DNA of 64,000 nucleotides from Planctomycetia bacterium. Its GTDB lineage: Bacteria; Planctomycetota; Planctomycetia; Pirellulales; JACPPG01. The notes under the pieces were generated by a model. That model ran no database searches. It was not told the origin of the DNA and saw only the letters and a list, made by a program, of their open reading frames with translations. The DNA lies in assembly GCA_016191115.1 (NCBI GenBank), contig JACPPG010000023.1:195062-259061 (forward strand), given 5' to 3'. Each line of letters starts with the position of its first letter. Positions within the stretch are counted from its first letter, which is position 1. The position numbers and the translations under genes are program-made. Shown here in pieces: positions 47,613-56,294 of this stretch.

Positions 47613-47683
47613 AATGATGAATGCGGAACGATGAATGATGAATGAAAGACCATTCATCATTCATCATTCATCGTTCCGCATTC
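47613..47683. repeat. ATGATGAATGCGGAACG hairpin repeat overlapping the RluA gene end
   Basis: Left arm 47619-47644 and right arm 47651-47683 are complementary over 26 bp, built of ATGATGA units. The stop of the convergent pseudouridine-synthase gene (47657) and its last codons lie in the right arm. Confidence 0.85.
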
Positions 47684-48382
47684 GTTCCCGATGCCGAGTT
47701 CGTGCCACGCTTGCGCGACCGGCGCGGTGACCGAGACCATTTCCTGCGTCATCGGATGGCGAAACGAGAGGCCGCGGCCGTGCAGCGCGATCGCCCGCAG
47801 CCGCTCGTCTTCGTGCGCCGGGCCGAACGTCCCCGCGGCGCCGTACAGCGCGTCTCCCAGTATCGGGTGGCCGCGGGCGGCGGCCTGCACGCGGACCTGG
47901 TGCGTGCGGCCCGTCTCCAGCTCGATTTCAAGCCATGAGCCCCAGCTTGCGCTTTCCAGCACCCGATAGTGCAGCACCGCCGCGCGCCCCTCCGGGTGAT
48001 CCTGGGCGACTAGCTCGGCCCGCGGCTCGCCCGGCACCTTGCGGACGTAGTCGCTCCACGTCCCCTCGCGCGGCGCGACTTCCCTTTCGACGCAAGCCCA
48101 ATAGACCTTGCGCACCAAGCGCCCCTCGAACTGCTCGGACAGGCGCCGGGCCGCTCGCGCGTGCCGGGCGAACACCATTGCGCCTGACACCGGCCGATCG
48201 AGCCGGTGCGGCACTCCCAGGTAGACGTTGCCCGGCTTGTTGTCGCGCCGCTTGAACCACGCCTTGATCCGCGCTTCGAGGCTGTCGATTCCCGGCGGCG
48301 CTTGGGTCAAGACCCCGGCCGGCTTGAGCACGACCAGGCAAGGCCCCGATTCATAGAGAACTTCGACCGCCGGTTCGTTCAT
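47657..48382 (-). CDS. RluA-family pseudouridine synthase
   Basis: 241 aa from ATG 48382; a TTG six codons earlier is the other option. The catalytic Asp is in PHRLDRPVSGAMV (HRLD motif). VLKPAGVLTQ and ETGRTHQVRVQ are further RluA motifs. No S4 domain precedes the catalytic domain. It isomerises uridine to pseudouridine in rRNA or tRNA; the target cannot be told. The last 10 residues, NECGTMNDE and the one before, are encoded by the hairpin repeat 47613-47683 and replace whatever native C-terminus existed. Confidence 0.88.
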   Translation of the reverse strand: MNEPAVEVLYESGPCLVVLKPAGVLTQAPPGIDSLEARIKAWFKRRDNKPGNVYLGVPHRLDRPVSGAMVFARHARAARRLSEQFEGRLVRKVYWACVEREVAPREGTWSDYVRKVPGEPRAELVAQDHPEGRAAVLHYRVLESASWGSWLEIELETGRTHQVRVQAAARGHPILGDALYGAAGTFGPAHEDERLRAIALHGRGLSFRHPMTQEMVSVTAPVAQAWHELGIGNECGTMNDE

Positions 48383-48427
48383 CTGATGTAGTGTAGCCAA
48401 TCCGGGGAACGGGCGCCGGCGGCGCGG

Positions 48428-48570
48428 CAGGGCCGTTCACAGGTTCAAGCTTGCCGGCGGCGCACCGGCGGGAAAGTGGGACAGGCACCGAGACGCAACG
48501 TTGGTCTGAAAGGACTTGCGCTGTTTATGCTCGGAGCCAGTCCCATTTTCCCGCCTCGCCATTTTGAAAA
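48428..48570. repeat. Dispersed palindromic element, copy 5
   Basis: It has the same orientation as copy 4, centre not flipped. The distal end is cut at TTTTGAAAA, where another repeat family starts at 48571. Together the two repeats fill the 414-bp gap upstream of the small membrane protein. Confidence 0.92.
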
Positions 48571-48644
48571 CACTAGCCCGAAGCGCCAGCGAGGGATCCT
48601 GATCGGAAGGGGATCACAACCCTCGCTGGCGCTTCGGGCTAGTG
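48571..48644. repeat. CACTAGCCCGAAGCGCCAGC perfect inverted repeat ('SPKRQRG' family)
   Basis: Two perfect 25-bp arms (48571-48595 and 48620-48644) with a 24-bp loop. This is a repeat family known to me from planctomycete genomes, where it is often mistranslated as 'TSPKRQRG'. It abuts element copy 5, truncating its end. Confidence 0.9.
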
Positions 48645-48796
48645 TTTACGGGCGCGCGCGCTATTCGCAAGAGTATCTTACTTCTCCCAGAACATGGCTG
48701 GCCTGGAAAGCGGCGATACCGTTCAATAGCGGCGTGGCGTTCGCGCCTGCGCCTGATGCAGACGATGCCCAAGAAGTGACGGATGGGAGCACCCAA

Positions 48797-49033
48797 ATGA
48801 ACATGAGATCGGCCACGCTTGTGGCAATCGCCGGCCTGGCGCTCGCCCTTCTGCTGCGGCTGGGGATGTTCGCCAGAGATTTCTTGCGACTTCTCGACGG
48901 CGGCGGAGGCGGCGGGGTTGCCGTCTTGGCGACGGTGGCCATTTATTGCGCGGGGGATGTGCTAGCCTACGGCTCGCTCTTGGTCTTCTTCGTCGTCCTG
49001 CGACGCTCGCTGAACCAGCAGGCCGGGCACTAA
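48797..49033 (+). CDS. Small membrane protein
   Basis: 78 aa from ATG 48797, with GGGAG 7 nt upstream. Two hydrophobic segments (about residues 5-24 and 40-66) are joined by a short Asp/Gly-rich loop ([13 protein letters not shown]). I do not recognise a family. It lies 64 bp upstream of the NtrC-type regulator on the same strand; a functional link is not shown. Confidence 0.55.
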   Translation: MNMRSATLVAIAGLALALLLRLGMFARDFLRLLDGGGGGGVAVLATVAIYCAGDVLAYGSLLVFFVVLRRSLNQQAGH

Positions 49034-49097
49034 GGCGAGAACTTCGCCGCGCCTCGGCCAGTGGCCGGTTTCCGGCTCGTTTTGTATCATCGGGCAC

Positions 49098-50501
49098 ATG
49101 GTTGCCACCAAGACCGCCGAACCCACGGATGCCGTTGCGCCGCCGGTCCGCGTGCTGATCATCGACAACGAAGTCGCGCATGCCGAGGCCGTGGCCGAAA
49201 GCCTGTCGCGCGTCGGCTATGACTGCACGGTGGCCACCAGTGGCACGCGCGGCGCCGAGCGGATCGACGAGGACACCTTCGACATCATCATCACCGACCT
49301 GGTGATGAACGACGTCGACGGCCTGGCCATCCTGAAGCGGGCCAAGGAGAGCCTGCCCGAGGCGGAGGTGATCCTGGTCACCGGGCACGGCACGGTCCCC
49401 TCGGCCGTGGCGGCCATGCAGCAGGGGGCCTACAGCTACCTCTTGAAGCCGCTCGACCTGGGGCAGCTTCGCGCGGTCACGGAGAACGCCGCCGCCAACT
49501 TGCGGCTCCGCCGCACCAACGCCGAGCTCAATCGCCGGCTGGACGAAAAGTTTGGCTTCGAGGGCGTCGTCGGCTCCAGCCCCAAGATGAACGAGGTCAT
49601 CCAGCTCCTGAAGCGGATCGCCCCGACCAACGCCAGCGTGCTCGTCCAGGGGGAGACCGGCACCGGCAAGGAGCTCGTCGCTCAGGCCATCCATCAGAAC
49701 AGCCCGCGGAAGAACAAGCCCTTCGTCGGGCTCAACTGCGCGGCCCTCAGCGAGAACATCTTAGAGAGCGAGCTCTTTGGGCACGTGAAGGGGGCCTTCA
49801 CCGATGCTTCGACCGATCGGATTGGCAAGTTCGAGTTCGCAGGCGGCGGCACCCTCTTTCTCGACGAAGTGGGCGACATGCCACTGGCCACGCAGATCAA
49901 ACTCTTGCGGGTGCTCGAGAACAGCGAGATCACCCGCGTCGGCTCGAACGATCCGATCAAGGTCAACGTCCGCATCCTCTCGGCCACCAATCGCAACCTG
50001 GAGAAGCAGATCGAGGCCGGCACCTTCCGCAGCGATCTCTATCACCGGCTGAAAGTGGTGACCGTGGTGCTGCCGCGGCTGGTCGAGCGGAGCCAGGACA
50101 TTCCGCTGTTGATCGAACATTTCATCAAGCACTTCGCCAAGCGGCACGAGAAGCCGATCAAGAGCATGTCGACCGCCGCGCGGCGCCGCTTGATGACGTT
50201 CGACTGGCCGGGCAACGTGCGGCAGTTGCGCAACGTCGTCGAGAGCATGGTCGTGGTCGATTACGACGGAGTGCTCGACGTGGACGACCTGCCGGCCGAG
50301 CTGGCGGGACCGGCCGAGCCGCCCGTCGAGGCGACCGCCGGCGGCCTGGGCAGCCTGGTGGGCAAGCCGCTGGCGGACATCGAACGGCTGTTCATCGAGG
50401 AGACGCTCAAGCTCACGGCCGGCAACCGCGAAGAGGCGGCCGGCATGCTGGGAATCGGCGAGCGGACGTTGTATCGGAAGATCAAGGAATTTGGCTTGTA
50501 A
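49098..50501 (+). CDS. Sigma-54-dependent response regulator (NtrC family)
   Basis: 467 aa with REC, AAA+ and Fis-type HTH domains. The phosphoacceptor is D67 in [10 protein letters not shown]. The Walker A motif is GETGTGKE (185-192) and Walker B is [11 protein letters not shown]. The sigma-54 contact loop reads GAFTDA instead of GAFTGA. The C-terminal HTH ends [20 protein letters not shown]. It activates sigma-54 promoters when phosphorylated, but no sensor kinase is adjacent. mutL begins 15 bp downstream. Confidence 0.92.
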   Translation: MVATKTAEPTDAVAPPVRVLIIDNEVAHAEAVAESLSRVGYDCTVATSGTRGAERIDEDTFDIIITDLVMNDVDGLAILKRAKESLPEAEVILVTGHGTVPSAVAAMQQGAYSYLLKPLDLGQLRAVTENAAANLRLRRTNAELNRRLDEKFGFEGVVGSSPKMNEVIQLLKRIAPTNASVLVQGETGTGKELVAQAIHQNSPRKNKPFVGLNCAALSENILESELFGHVKGAFTDASTDRIGKFEFAGGGTLFLDEVGDMPLATQIKLLRVLENSEITRVGSNDPIKVNVRILSATNRNLEKQIEAGTFRSDLYHRLKVVTVVLPRLVERSQDIPLLIEHFIKHFAKRHEKPIKSMSTAARRRLMTFDWPGNVRQLRNVVESMVVVDYDGVLDVDDLPAELAGPAEPPVEATAGGLGSLVGKPLADIERLFIEETLKLTAGNREEAAGMLGIGERTLYRKIKEFGL

Positions 50502-50516
50502 CCAGCAAGCAATTGA

Positions 50517-52538
50517 ATGCCCTCCATTCATCAACTTCCACCCAGCGTCGTCAACAAAATCGCCGCCGGCGAGGTGATCGAGCGGCCGGCCAGCGTCGTC
50601 AAGGAGCTGGTGGAAAATGCGCTCGACGCCGGCGCTACCCGGATCGAGGTCGCGCTTGTGCAAGGGGGCGTCGAGCTGGTGCGGGTGGTCGACAACGGCG
50701 GCGGCATTCCGCGCGACGAGCTCCCCTTGGCCGTCGCCAGCCATGCCACGAGCAAGCTCGCCACGGCCGACGACTTGTTTCGCGTCGAGACGCTGGGCTT
50801 TCGCGGCGAGGCCCTGGCCAGTATCGCCGAGATCAGCCGCTTCACTCTGCGCAGCCGCCCGGCCGGCGCCACGGCCGGCGCCGAACTCGAAGTCGCGGCG
50901 GGCGTCGTCGGGGAGGTTGCCCCCTGCGGCTGCCCGGAGGGGACGATCATCGAGGTCCGCAATCTCTTTTTCAACACGCCGGTGCGGCGGAAGTTCCTCC
51001 GCTCGACGCAGACCGAGATGGGGCACGTCAGCGAGGCCTTCACGCGGCTGGCGCTCGCGCACCCCCAAGTGCACTTCACACTAAAGCACAATGACCGCGC
51101 GGTGTACGACCTGGCGCCGTGCCAGGACTGGCGCGAACGGATCGACAGCTTTTTCGGCCACGAATTGGCCGCGAGCCTCATCTGGATCGAGAGCCAAGAT
51201 CCGCCTGTCCGTCTGGCCGGCTTCGTGGCCCATCCCAGCCACAGCCGCGGCAACGCGCGGATGCAGTACCTGTTCCTCAACGGCCGCTCGATCCGCGACC
51301 GGTCGCTGCAGCACGCGCTGGCCGAGGCGTACCGCGGTCTGCTGCTGACGGGCCGGTACCCGATCTCGTTCTTGTGCTTTGACATGCCGCCGGAGATGGT
51401 GGACGTGAACGTCCATCCGACGAAACTCGAGGTCCGCTTTCAGGACGGCGGCCGGCTGTATAGCCAACTGTTGGGCACGATCCGCACGAAGTTTCTCACG
51501 ACCGACTTGACGCACGCGCTCACGGCGACCGGTGCGACGACTAGCGGCGGGCCGCGGGCGGCGGACAGCTTACCGGCCGCCGGCGGCCCGCACGGCGCCC
51601 AGGAGGTGGTCGCTTGGGCAAAGGCCGAGCTCGTGGCGCGGTTGGCGGCTCATCCGCCGGAACAAGCGCCCGGCGCCGTGGCGGCGGAAGCGGCGGCCGG
51701 CAACGGAATGGACCGTCCCGCGACGGTCGCAAATGCACACGGTCCGCTTGAGCTCTATCCGCTCGACCGCGCGTGGCAGCCCGTCGGCGGCCCCGAGGAG
51801 GCGGAACCCGGCGGCTCGCAGTGGCCGGATGTGCCGCCGGTCGTCGGCGGATTGGACTGGGGGGCGGCGCCGGCGCCGTGGGCTCGCGTGCCGCGGCAGG
51901 CGACGGCGGAAGCGTCCTGGGGTCTTCGCCCTGGCGTGCCCGGTGAGCCGCATTTTCATCCGGCGCCCGTCGCGTCCGCGGTGCAGATCCACAATCGGTA
52001 TTTGGTGACGGAGAGCGCCGAAGGCGTGCTGGTGATCGACCAGCACGCCCTGCACGAACGCATTCTGTACGAGCAACTACGCGCGAAGGTGCTCGCTGGC
52101 GCGCTGGAAACGCAGAACCTGCTCGTGCCGGAGCCGGTCGACTTGAGCCCTGCCGAGGCGGCCGCGGCGCTCGACGAGCGCGAGCTACTCGCGCAACTAG
52201 GCTTGCGGATCGAGCCCTTCGGCGGCGGCACGGTGCTCGTGTCGAGCTATCCGGCGATGCTCGCCGGCAGTAGCGCCGGCCAGTTATTGCGCGATCTGGT
52301 CGAGCTGCTTCTGGCCGAGCGGAGGGCGCCGGACCGCCGCGATCTGGTAGACGAGCTACTGCACATGATGTCCTGCAAGGCGGCGGTGAAGGCGGGCGAC
52401 CGGCTCACCGGCGAGGAAATCGCGGCCCTCCTCGAGCAGCGGCACCTGGCCCAGGACACGCACCATTGCCCGCACGGAAGGCCCACGGCGCTGGTGTTCA
52501 CGCGCGAGGATCTGGATCGACAGTTCAAGAGGACTTAG
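50517..52538 (+). CDS. mutL: DNA mismatch repair protein MutL
   Basis: 673 aa from ATG 50517. The N-terminal GHKL ATPase motifs are ELVENALDAGAT, VVDNGGGI and TLGFRGEAL. A Pro/Ala/Gly-rich linker runs from about residue 335 to 480. The C-terminal domain has DQHALHERILYE (from D508), the DQHA(x)2E(x)4E endonuclease motif, and the late CPHGRPT motif. It is therefore a nicking MutL, as in bacteria without MutH. It acts with MutS, which is not in this window. Confidence 0.95.
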   Translation: MPSIHQLPPSVVNKIAAGEVIERPASVVKELVENALDAGATRIEVALVQGGVELVRVVDNGGGIPRDELPLAVASHATSKLATADDLFRVETLGFRGEALASIAEISRFTLRSRPAGATAGAELEVAAGVVGEVAPCGCPEGTIIEVRNLFFNTPVRRKFLRSTQTEMGHVSEAFTRLALAHPQVHFTLKHNDRAVYDLAPCQDWRERIDSFFGHELAASLIWIESQDPPVRLAGFVAHPSHSRGNARMQYLFLNGRSIRDRSLQHALAEAYRGLLLTGRYPISFLCFDMPPEMVDVNVHPTKLEVRFQDGGRLYSQLLGTIRTKFLTTDLTHALTATGATTSGGPRAADSLPAAGGPHGAQEVVAWAKAELVARLAAHPPEQAPGAVAAEAAAGNGMDRPATVANAHGPLELYPLDRAWQPVGGPEEAEPGGSQWPDVPPVVGGLDWGAAPAPWARVPRQATAEASWGLRPGVPGEPHFHPAPVASAVQIHNRYLVTESAEGVLVIDQHALHERILYEQLRAKVLAGALETQNLLVPEPVDLSPAEAAAALDERELLAQLGLRIEPFGGGTVLVSSYPAMLAGSSAGQLLRDLVELLLAERRAPDRRDLVDELLHMMSCKAAVKAGDRLTGEEIAALLEQRHLAQDTHHCPHGRPTALVFTREDLDRQFKRT

Positions 52539-52542
52539 AGCC

Positions 52543-52632
52543 CATCCGAGAACCGTCCGAAGAGAGGGGGACAGTCCCATTTTGCTCGGAGTACCTCGCA
52601 AAATCGGGGCGGTCCCCGTCGGTTCTCGGATG
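52543..52632. repeat. CATCCGAGAACCG hairpin with nested GGGGACAGTCCC
   Basis: Outer arms 52543-52555 and 52620-52632 are perfectly complementary. The inside contains GGGGGACAGTCCCATTTTGC and its degenerate complement GCAAAATCGGGGCGGTCCCC. It lies just after mutL. The remaining 185 bp before the aro genes shows no gene. Confidence 0.8.
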
Positions 52633-52817
52633 AGTCTCTTAACCCAGTGGAGCGGGGCTATCGGACACGGACGTAGCGCTGGGCGCGGCGCTCCGCCGAT
52701 TGACATCTCGCAACCTTCGGGCTTAGCACGCCCCGCGTCGTATAATTGACTCACGCTCACCGGCGCCGCTCGCCGCGTCTTTTAAAGAACAATCGCAACT
52801 AAAGCGACCTCGCGAAC

Positions 52818-54311
52818 ATGATTTGCGTCAGCATTGGCCGCGGCCGGCACCGCCACGTGAGCGCCGAACACAAGCACCTCGTCGAGCAGGGCGCCAAGCT
52901 CGTCGAGCTGCGGCTGGATTACATCAACGGGCAGATTAACCTCAAGCGCGTCGTGCCCGACCGCCCCGGTCCGGTCATCGTCACGATTCGCCGCCAGCGG
53001 GACGGGGGGAAGTACAACGGCAGCGAAGAATCGCGGGTGATGCTGCTGCGGACGGCGATCGCCGACGGCGTGGAGTACGTCGATCTGGAGGACGACATCG
53101 CCCACCAGATCCCCCGCTACGGACGCACGAAGCGGATCATCAGCCTGCACGACTTCCGCAAGACGCCCGACGATCTGCGGCAGATCCACGCGCGGCTGGC
53201 CGCTCTCGACGCGGACATCGTCAAGATTTCGACCCTGGCCAACCATCCGCACGACAACCTGCGCATGCTGCGGCTGGTGCGGGAGAGCACGATCCCGACG
53301 GTCGGAGTCTGCATGGGCGATATCGGCACGCCCTCGCGGTTGCTGGCCGGCCGCTTTGGCGCGCCGTTCACCTACGCCACGTTTCACCACGAACGGACGC
53401 TCGCGCCCGGACAGCTCAGCTTCCTGCAGATGCGCGACATTTACCACTACGACCAGCTTACGGCGGAAACCGAGCTGTACGGCGTGATCGGCGACCCGAT
53501 CGCCCAGAGCATGAGCCCGCTGATCCAGAATGCCGCCTTCGAGCAGGCCGGCATGAACAAGGTGTACCTGCCCTTTCGGATTCCGCGCGAGGACCTGGCC
53601 AGCTTTCTCGACGACGCAAAAGAGCTCGGCATCCGCGGCCTGTCGGTCACCATTCCGCACAAGGAAACGATCCTCAAAAAGCTGGACAAAGTCGACGGCG
53701 CCGTCCGCGGCGTCGCCGCCGCCAACACAGTGCTCTTCGAAAACGGCTGCCTGTCGGGCTTCAACACCGACTACCGTGCCGCCATGGACAGCCTGGCCGA
53801 GTCGCTCGAAGTGCAAGACGCCTCGAGCGCCGGCCGGTACCTGCAGGGAAAACTGGCCCTGGTCATGGGGGCCGGCGGCGCGGGGCGGGCCATTGCCTTC
53901 GGGCTGGCGCGGCGCGGCGCCGAGGTCGTCATCGCCAGCCGCACCAGTCAACGGGCCGAGGCTCTGGCGAAGTTCATCGGCTGCAAGGCCGTCGACTGGA
54001 CCGCGCGGCACAACTATTCGGTCGACATCCTCGTCAACTGCACGCCGCTGGGCATGCACCCGAACGTCGACGAGACGCCTTACGAACGACACCACCTCAA
54101 GCCTTCGATGGTGGTCTTCGACACCGTCTACAACCCGGAGAGCACGTTGTTGATCAAGGACGCCCGCAGCCGCAGTTGCACGGTGGTGACGGGCGTGGAG
54201 ATGTTCATCCGGCAGGCGGCGCTGCAGTTCAAGCTGTTTACCAGCCAGGAGGCCCCCACGGACCTGATGCGCGACGTTCTGCGGCGGACGATCGGGCCGG
54301 CGAAGTATTAG
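52818..54311 (+). CDS. Bifunctional 3-dehydroquinate dehydratase (type I)/shikimate dehydrogenase
   Basis: 497 aa. Residues 1-213 are a type I dehydroquinase, with catalytic H111 (IISLHDF) and Schiff-base K136 (ADIVKIST). Residues 220-497 are shikimate dehydrogenase: YGVIGDPIAQSMSPLIQN for substrate binding, VTIPHK with catalytic K282, GFNTDY, and the NADP loop GAGGAGRAIAFGLARRG. The fusion carries out steps 3 and 4 of the shikimate pathway, the arrangement also found in plants and some bacteria. aroK follows 38 bp later, so three consecutive activities are grouped. Confidence 0.95.
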   Translation: MICVSIGRGRHRHVSAEHKHLVEQGAKLVELRLDYINGQINLKRVVPDRPGPVIVTIRRQRDGGKYNGSEESRVMLLRTAIADGVEYVDLEDDIAHQIPRYGRTKRIISLHDFRKTPDDLRQIHARLAALDADIVKISTLANHPHDNLRMLRLVRESTIPTVGVCMGDIGTPSRLLAGRFGAPFTYATFHHERTLAPGQLSFLQMRDIYHYDQLTAETELYGVIGDPIAQSMSPLIQNAAFEQAGMNKVYLPFRIPREDLASFLDDAKELGIRGLSVTIPHKETILKKLDKVDGAVRGVAAANTVLFENGCLSGFNTDYRAAMDSLAESLEVQDASSAGRYLQGKLALVMGAGGAGRAIAFGLARRGAEVVIASRTSQRAEALAKFIGCKAVDWTARHNYSVDILVNCTPLGMHPNVDETPYERHHLKPSMVVFDTVYNPESTLLIKDARSRSCTVVTGVEMFIRQAALQFKLFTSQEAPTDLMRDVLRRTIGPAKY

Positions 54312-54349
54312 AACGCGTCAAGGCATGCGCGCTTGTGGGCACTGCAAGA

Positions 54350-54889
54350 ATGAGCCTCGTCCTGATCGGCTATCGCGGCACCGGAAAGACCACCGTGGCG
54401 CGGCTGTTGGCCCTCGAACTGGGATGGGATTGGGTCGATGCCGACGTCGAAGTCGAGCTCCGCGCCGGCCGGTCGATCGCCGCCCTCTTCGCCGAGGCGG
54501 GCGAACGGGCGTTTCGCGATCTAGAGACGGCCGTGTTGCGCGAGCTCGTCACCCGCGAGCGGGCGGTGATTGCCGCCGGCGGCGGCGCCGTGCTGCGGGC
54601 CGAGAACCGGGAATTGCTCGCCCAATGCGGCGGCGTGGTCTGGCTTACCGCCAAGGTCGACACGATCGTCGCGCGGCTATCGACCGACGCCACCACCGCC
54701 GCGCGGCGGCCGAACCTGACCTCCGCGGGCGGCCGGGCGGAAATCGAGCGATTGCTGGCCGAGCGCGAACCGCTCTATCGCGCGTGCGTGACGCTCGAGG
54801 TTGCCACCGACGACCGCACGCCGGTCGCGGTCGCCGCCGAAATCCGCGCCCGCCTCGATCCGCCCACCGCCGGCCGGGAGCGGACGTGA
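54350..54889 (+). CDS. aroK: Shikimate kinase
   Basis: 179 aa from ATG 54350. The Walker A is GYRGTGKTTV (residues 7-16). The shikimate-binding motifs are WVDADVEVE, FRDLE and AAGGGAVLR, as expected for the family. It phosphorylates shikimate with ATP. It is co-directional with the dehydratase/dehydrogenase fusion and overlaps the next gene by 4 bp (GTGA). Confidence 0.93.
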   Translation: MSLVLIGYRGTGKTTVARLLALELGWDWVDADVEVELRAGRSIAALFAEAGERAFRDLETAVLRELVTRERAVIAAGGGAVLRAENRELLAQCGGVVWLTAKVDTIVARLSTDATTAARRPNLTSAGGRAEIERLLAEREPLYRACVTLEVATDDRTPVAVAAEIRARLDPPTAGRERT

Positions 54890-56082
54890 ACCTCTTGCTC
54901 GCCATCCCACACGCCGTCCGGCTGGCGCTCTTGTTCGCGATCGGCGCCGGGCTTGCGCACCTCGTCGAGCGCTGGGCGCGGCGACTCGTTGCCGGCCAGC
55001 GCGGCGAGATAGGTGTAGCGCCCGGGCTAGAAGTTGCGGCATCGACCCTTCGAGTCCGCACCCTCGCCGTCGACGCGGCGGTCGGCCTCTTGCTCGCCTT
55101 TCTGTACTGGTGGGAGACCGAGCGGCTTGGGCTCCTGCGGGCGCTGGCGCCGGCCAACTTTGCGCCTGGGCCGGCGGACCAGCTTGCACTGCACCTCGCC
55201 TATGCCAGTCAGGCGATCTTGATCCTGTTGATGCTCGCGGCGTCGCTGGTCGATATTGCCGACCAGACGATCCCCGACGCGATCACCGTCCCCGGGACGC
55301 TCATCGGACTGGCGGTGGCGGCGCTTTTTCCCGCGTCGCTCTTGCCGATCGTGGCCGCTCCGGGAGGCGTGCCTGGGCTCGATTTCTTGACGCTTGCCAG
55401 TCCGAACGACTGGCCGCCGGCGCTGGCCGGGCGACCTAATACAGCGCCGCTTGCCGTCGCGCTGGGCTGCTTCCTCTTGTGGTGCGTTGCGCTATTGCCG
55501 CGGCCGTGGCGCGGGCGCCGGGGCTGGCTTCGAGCGGCTGCCCTCATGATGGCCCGCCTGCGGCGCGAGCCGTCCGCGCGGGGAATGCTCGCCATCGCGA
55601 CCTTGGGCTCCGCCATCATCGTCGCCGTGTGGGCCGTCGGCGGAGACCTTTGGTGCGGCCTGTTAACGTCGCTCGTCGGGCTGGCCGCCAGCGGCGCGCT
55701 CGTTTGGGCCGTGCGGATCGTCGGCACGTGGGCCCTGGGCCGCGAAGCGATGGGCTTTGGTGACGTCACCCTCATGGCCATGATCGGCAGCTTCCTCGGC
55801 TGGCAGGCCGGGCTGATCATCTTCTTTCTTGCCCCTTTCGCGGGACTGGTGACGGGCATCGCGCAGTGGTTTTTCTACCGCGACAACGTCATTCCCTACG
55901 GGCCCTTTCTGTGCCTGGCGGCACTGGCGCTTGTGTTCAATTGGGGCCCGATCTGGGCTTGGGCCGCGCCCCTGTTTGGGCCGGTGTGGCTCGTGCCCGT
56001 GGTGATGGTGGCCTGCGTCGTGATGCTGGCCGCGCTATTGGCGTTGTGGAAAGCCGTCCGCGGCTTGTTGGCCATCGGGTAA
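54886..56082 (+). CDS. Prepilin peptidase-like A24 aspartic peptidase
   Basis: 398 aa from a GTG at 54886 that overlaps the aroK stop. At least eight hydrophobic segments are visible. The two A24 catalytic aspartates are seen in SLVDIADQTIPD and GFGDVTLMAMIG (GxGD motif). The N-terminal zinc/methylase region with CxxC pairs of PilD is absent. A longer ORF beginning earlier overlaps aroK in another frame and is not real. It would cleave type IV-like prepilins at the membrane; no pilin gene lies nearby. Confidence 0.85.
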   Translation: MNLLLAIPHAVRLALLFAIGAGLAHLVERWARRLVAGQRGEIGVAPGLEVAASTLRVRTLAVDAAVGLLLAFLYWWETERLGLLRALAPANFAPGPADQLALHLAYASQAILILLMLAASLVDIADQTIPDAITVPGTLIGLAVAALFPASLLPIVAAPGGVPGLDFLTLASPNDWPPALAGRPNTAPLAVALGCFLLWCVALLPRPWRGRRGWLRAAALMMARLRREPSARGMLAIATLGSAIIVAVWAVGGDLWCGLLTSLVGLAASGALVWAVRIVGTWALGREAMGFGDVTLMAMIGSFLGWQAGLIIFFLAPFAGLVTGIAQWFFYRDNVIPYGPFLCLAALALVFNWGPIWAWAAPLFGPVWLVPVVMVACVVMLAALLALWKAVRGLLAIG

Positions 56083-56294
56083 ACCGCTTCTGGCGTGCGG
56101 TTTTCCACCCTCCCGCAGCGCGAATATGCGTGTTCTGCCGTTTGGGCGGCCAAAGCCCACAGATTGCGCTTTCGTGGCGCTGCGCGCCGGATCGGGAAAT
56201 AGAGTTGCCCAGAGCAGAGCACGCGCCCTATCGCACCGACAAGGTGCCGGCGGCCGTCTTGCGGCCCAGACCACTCGCCAGGAGAACCGAAACC
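56083..56294. other. Intergenic region, nothing recognised
   Basis: This 212-bp gap between the prepilin peptidase and the TIGR03000-like gene shows no gene or repeat. CAGGAG 9 nt before ATG 56295 is the ribosome-binding site of the next gene. Confidence 0.4.

Noticed and set aside
48476-48796. Upstream extension of the small membrane protein gene
   Set aside because: It is translated from two repeat elements; GGGAG precedes ATG 48797.
54325-54885. 5' extension of the prepilin peptidase frame across aroK
   Set aside because: It overlaps aroK in another frame and reads as Arg-rich shadow; the GTG at 54886 begins the hydrophobic protein.
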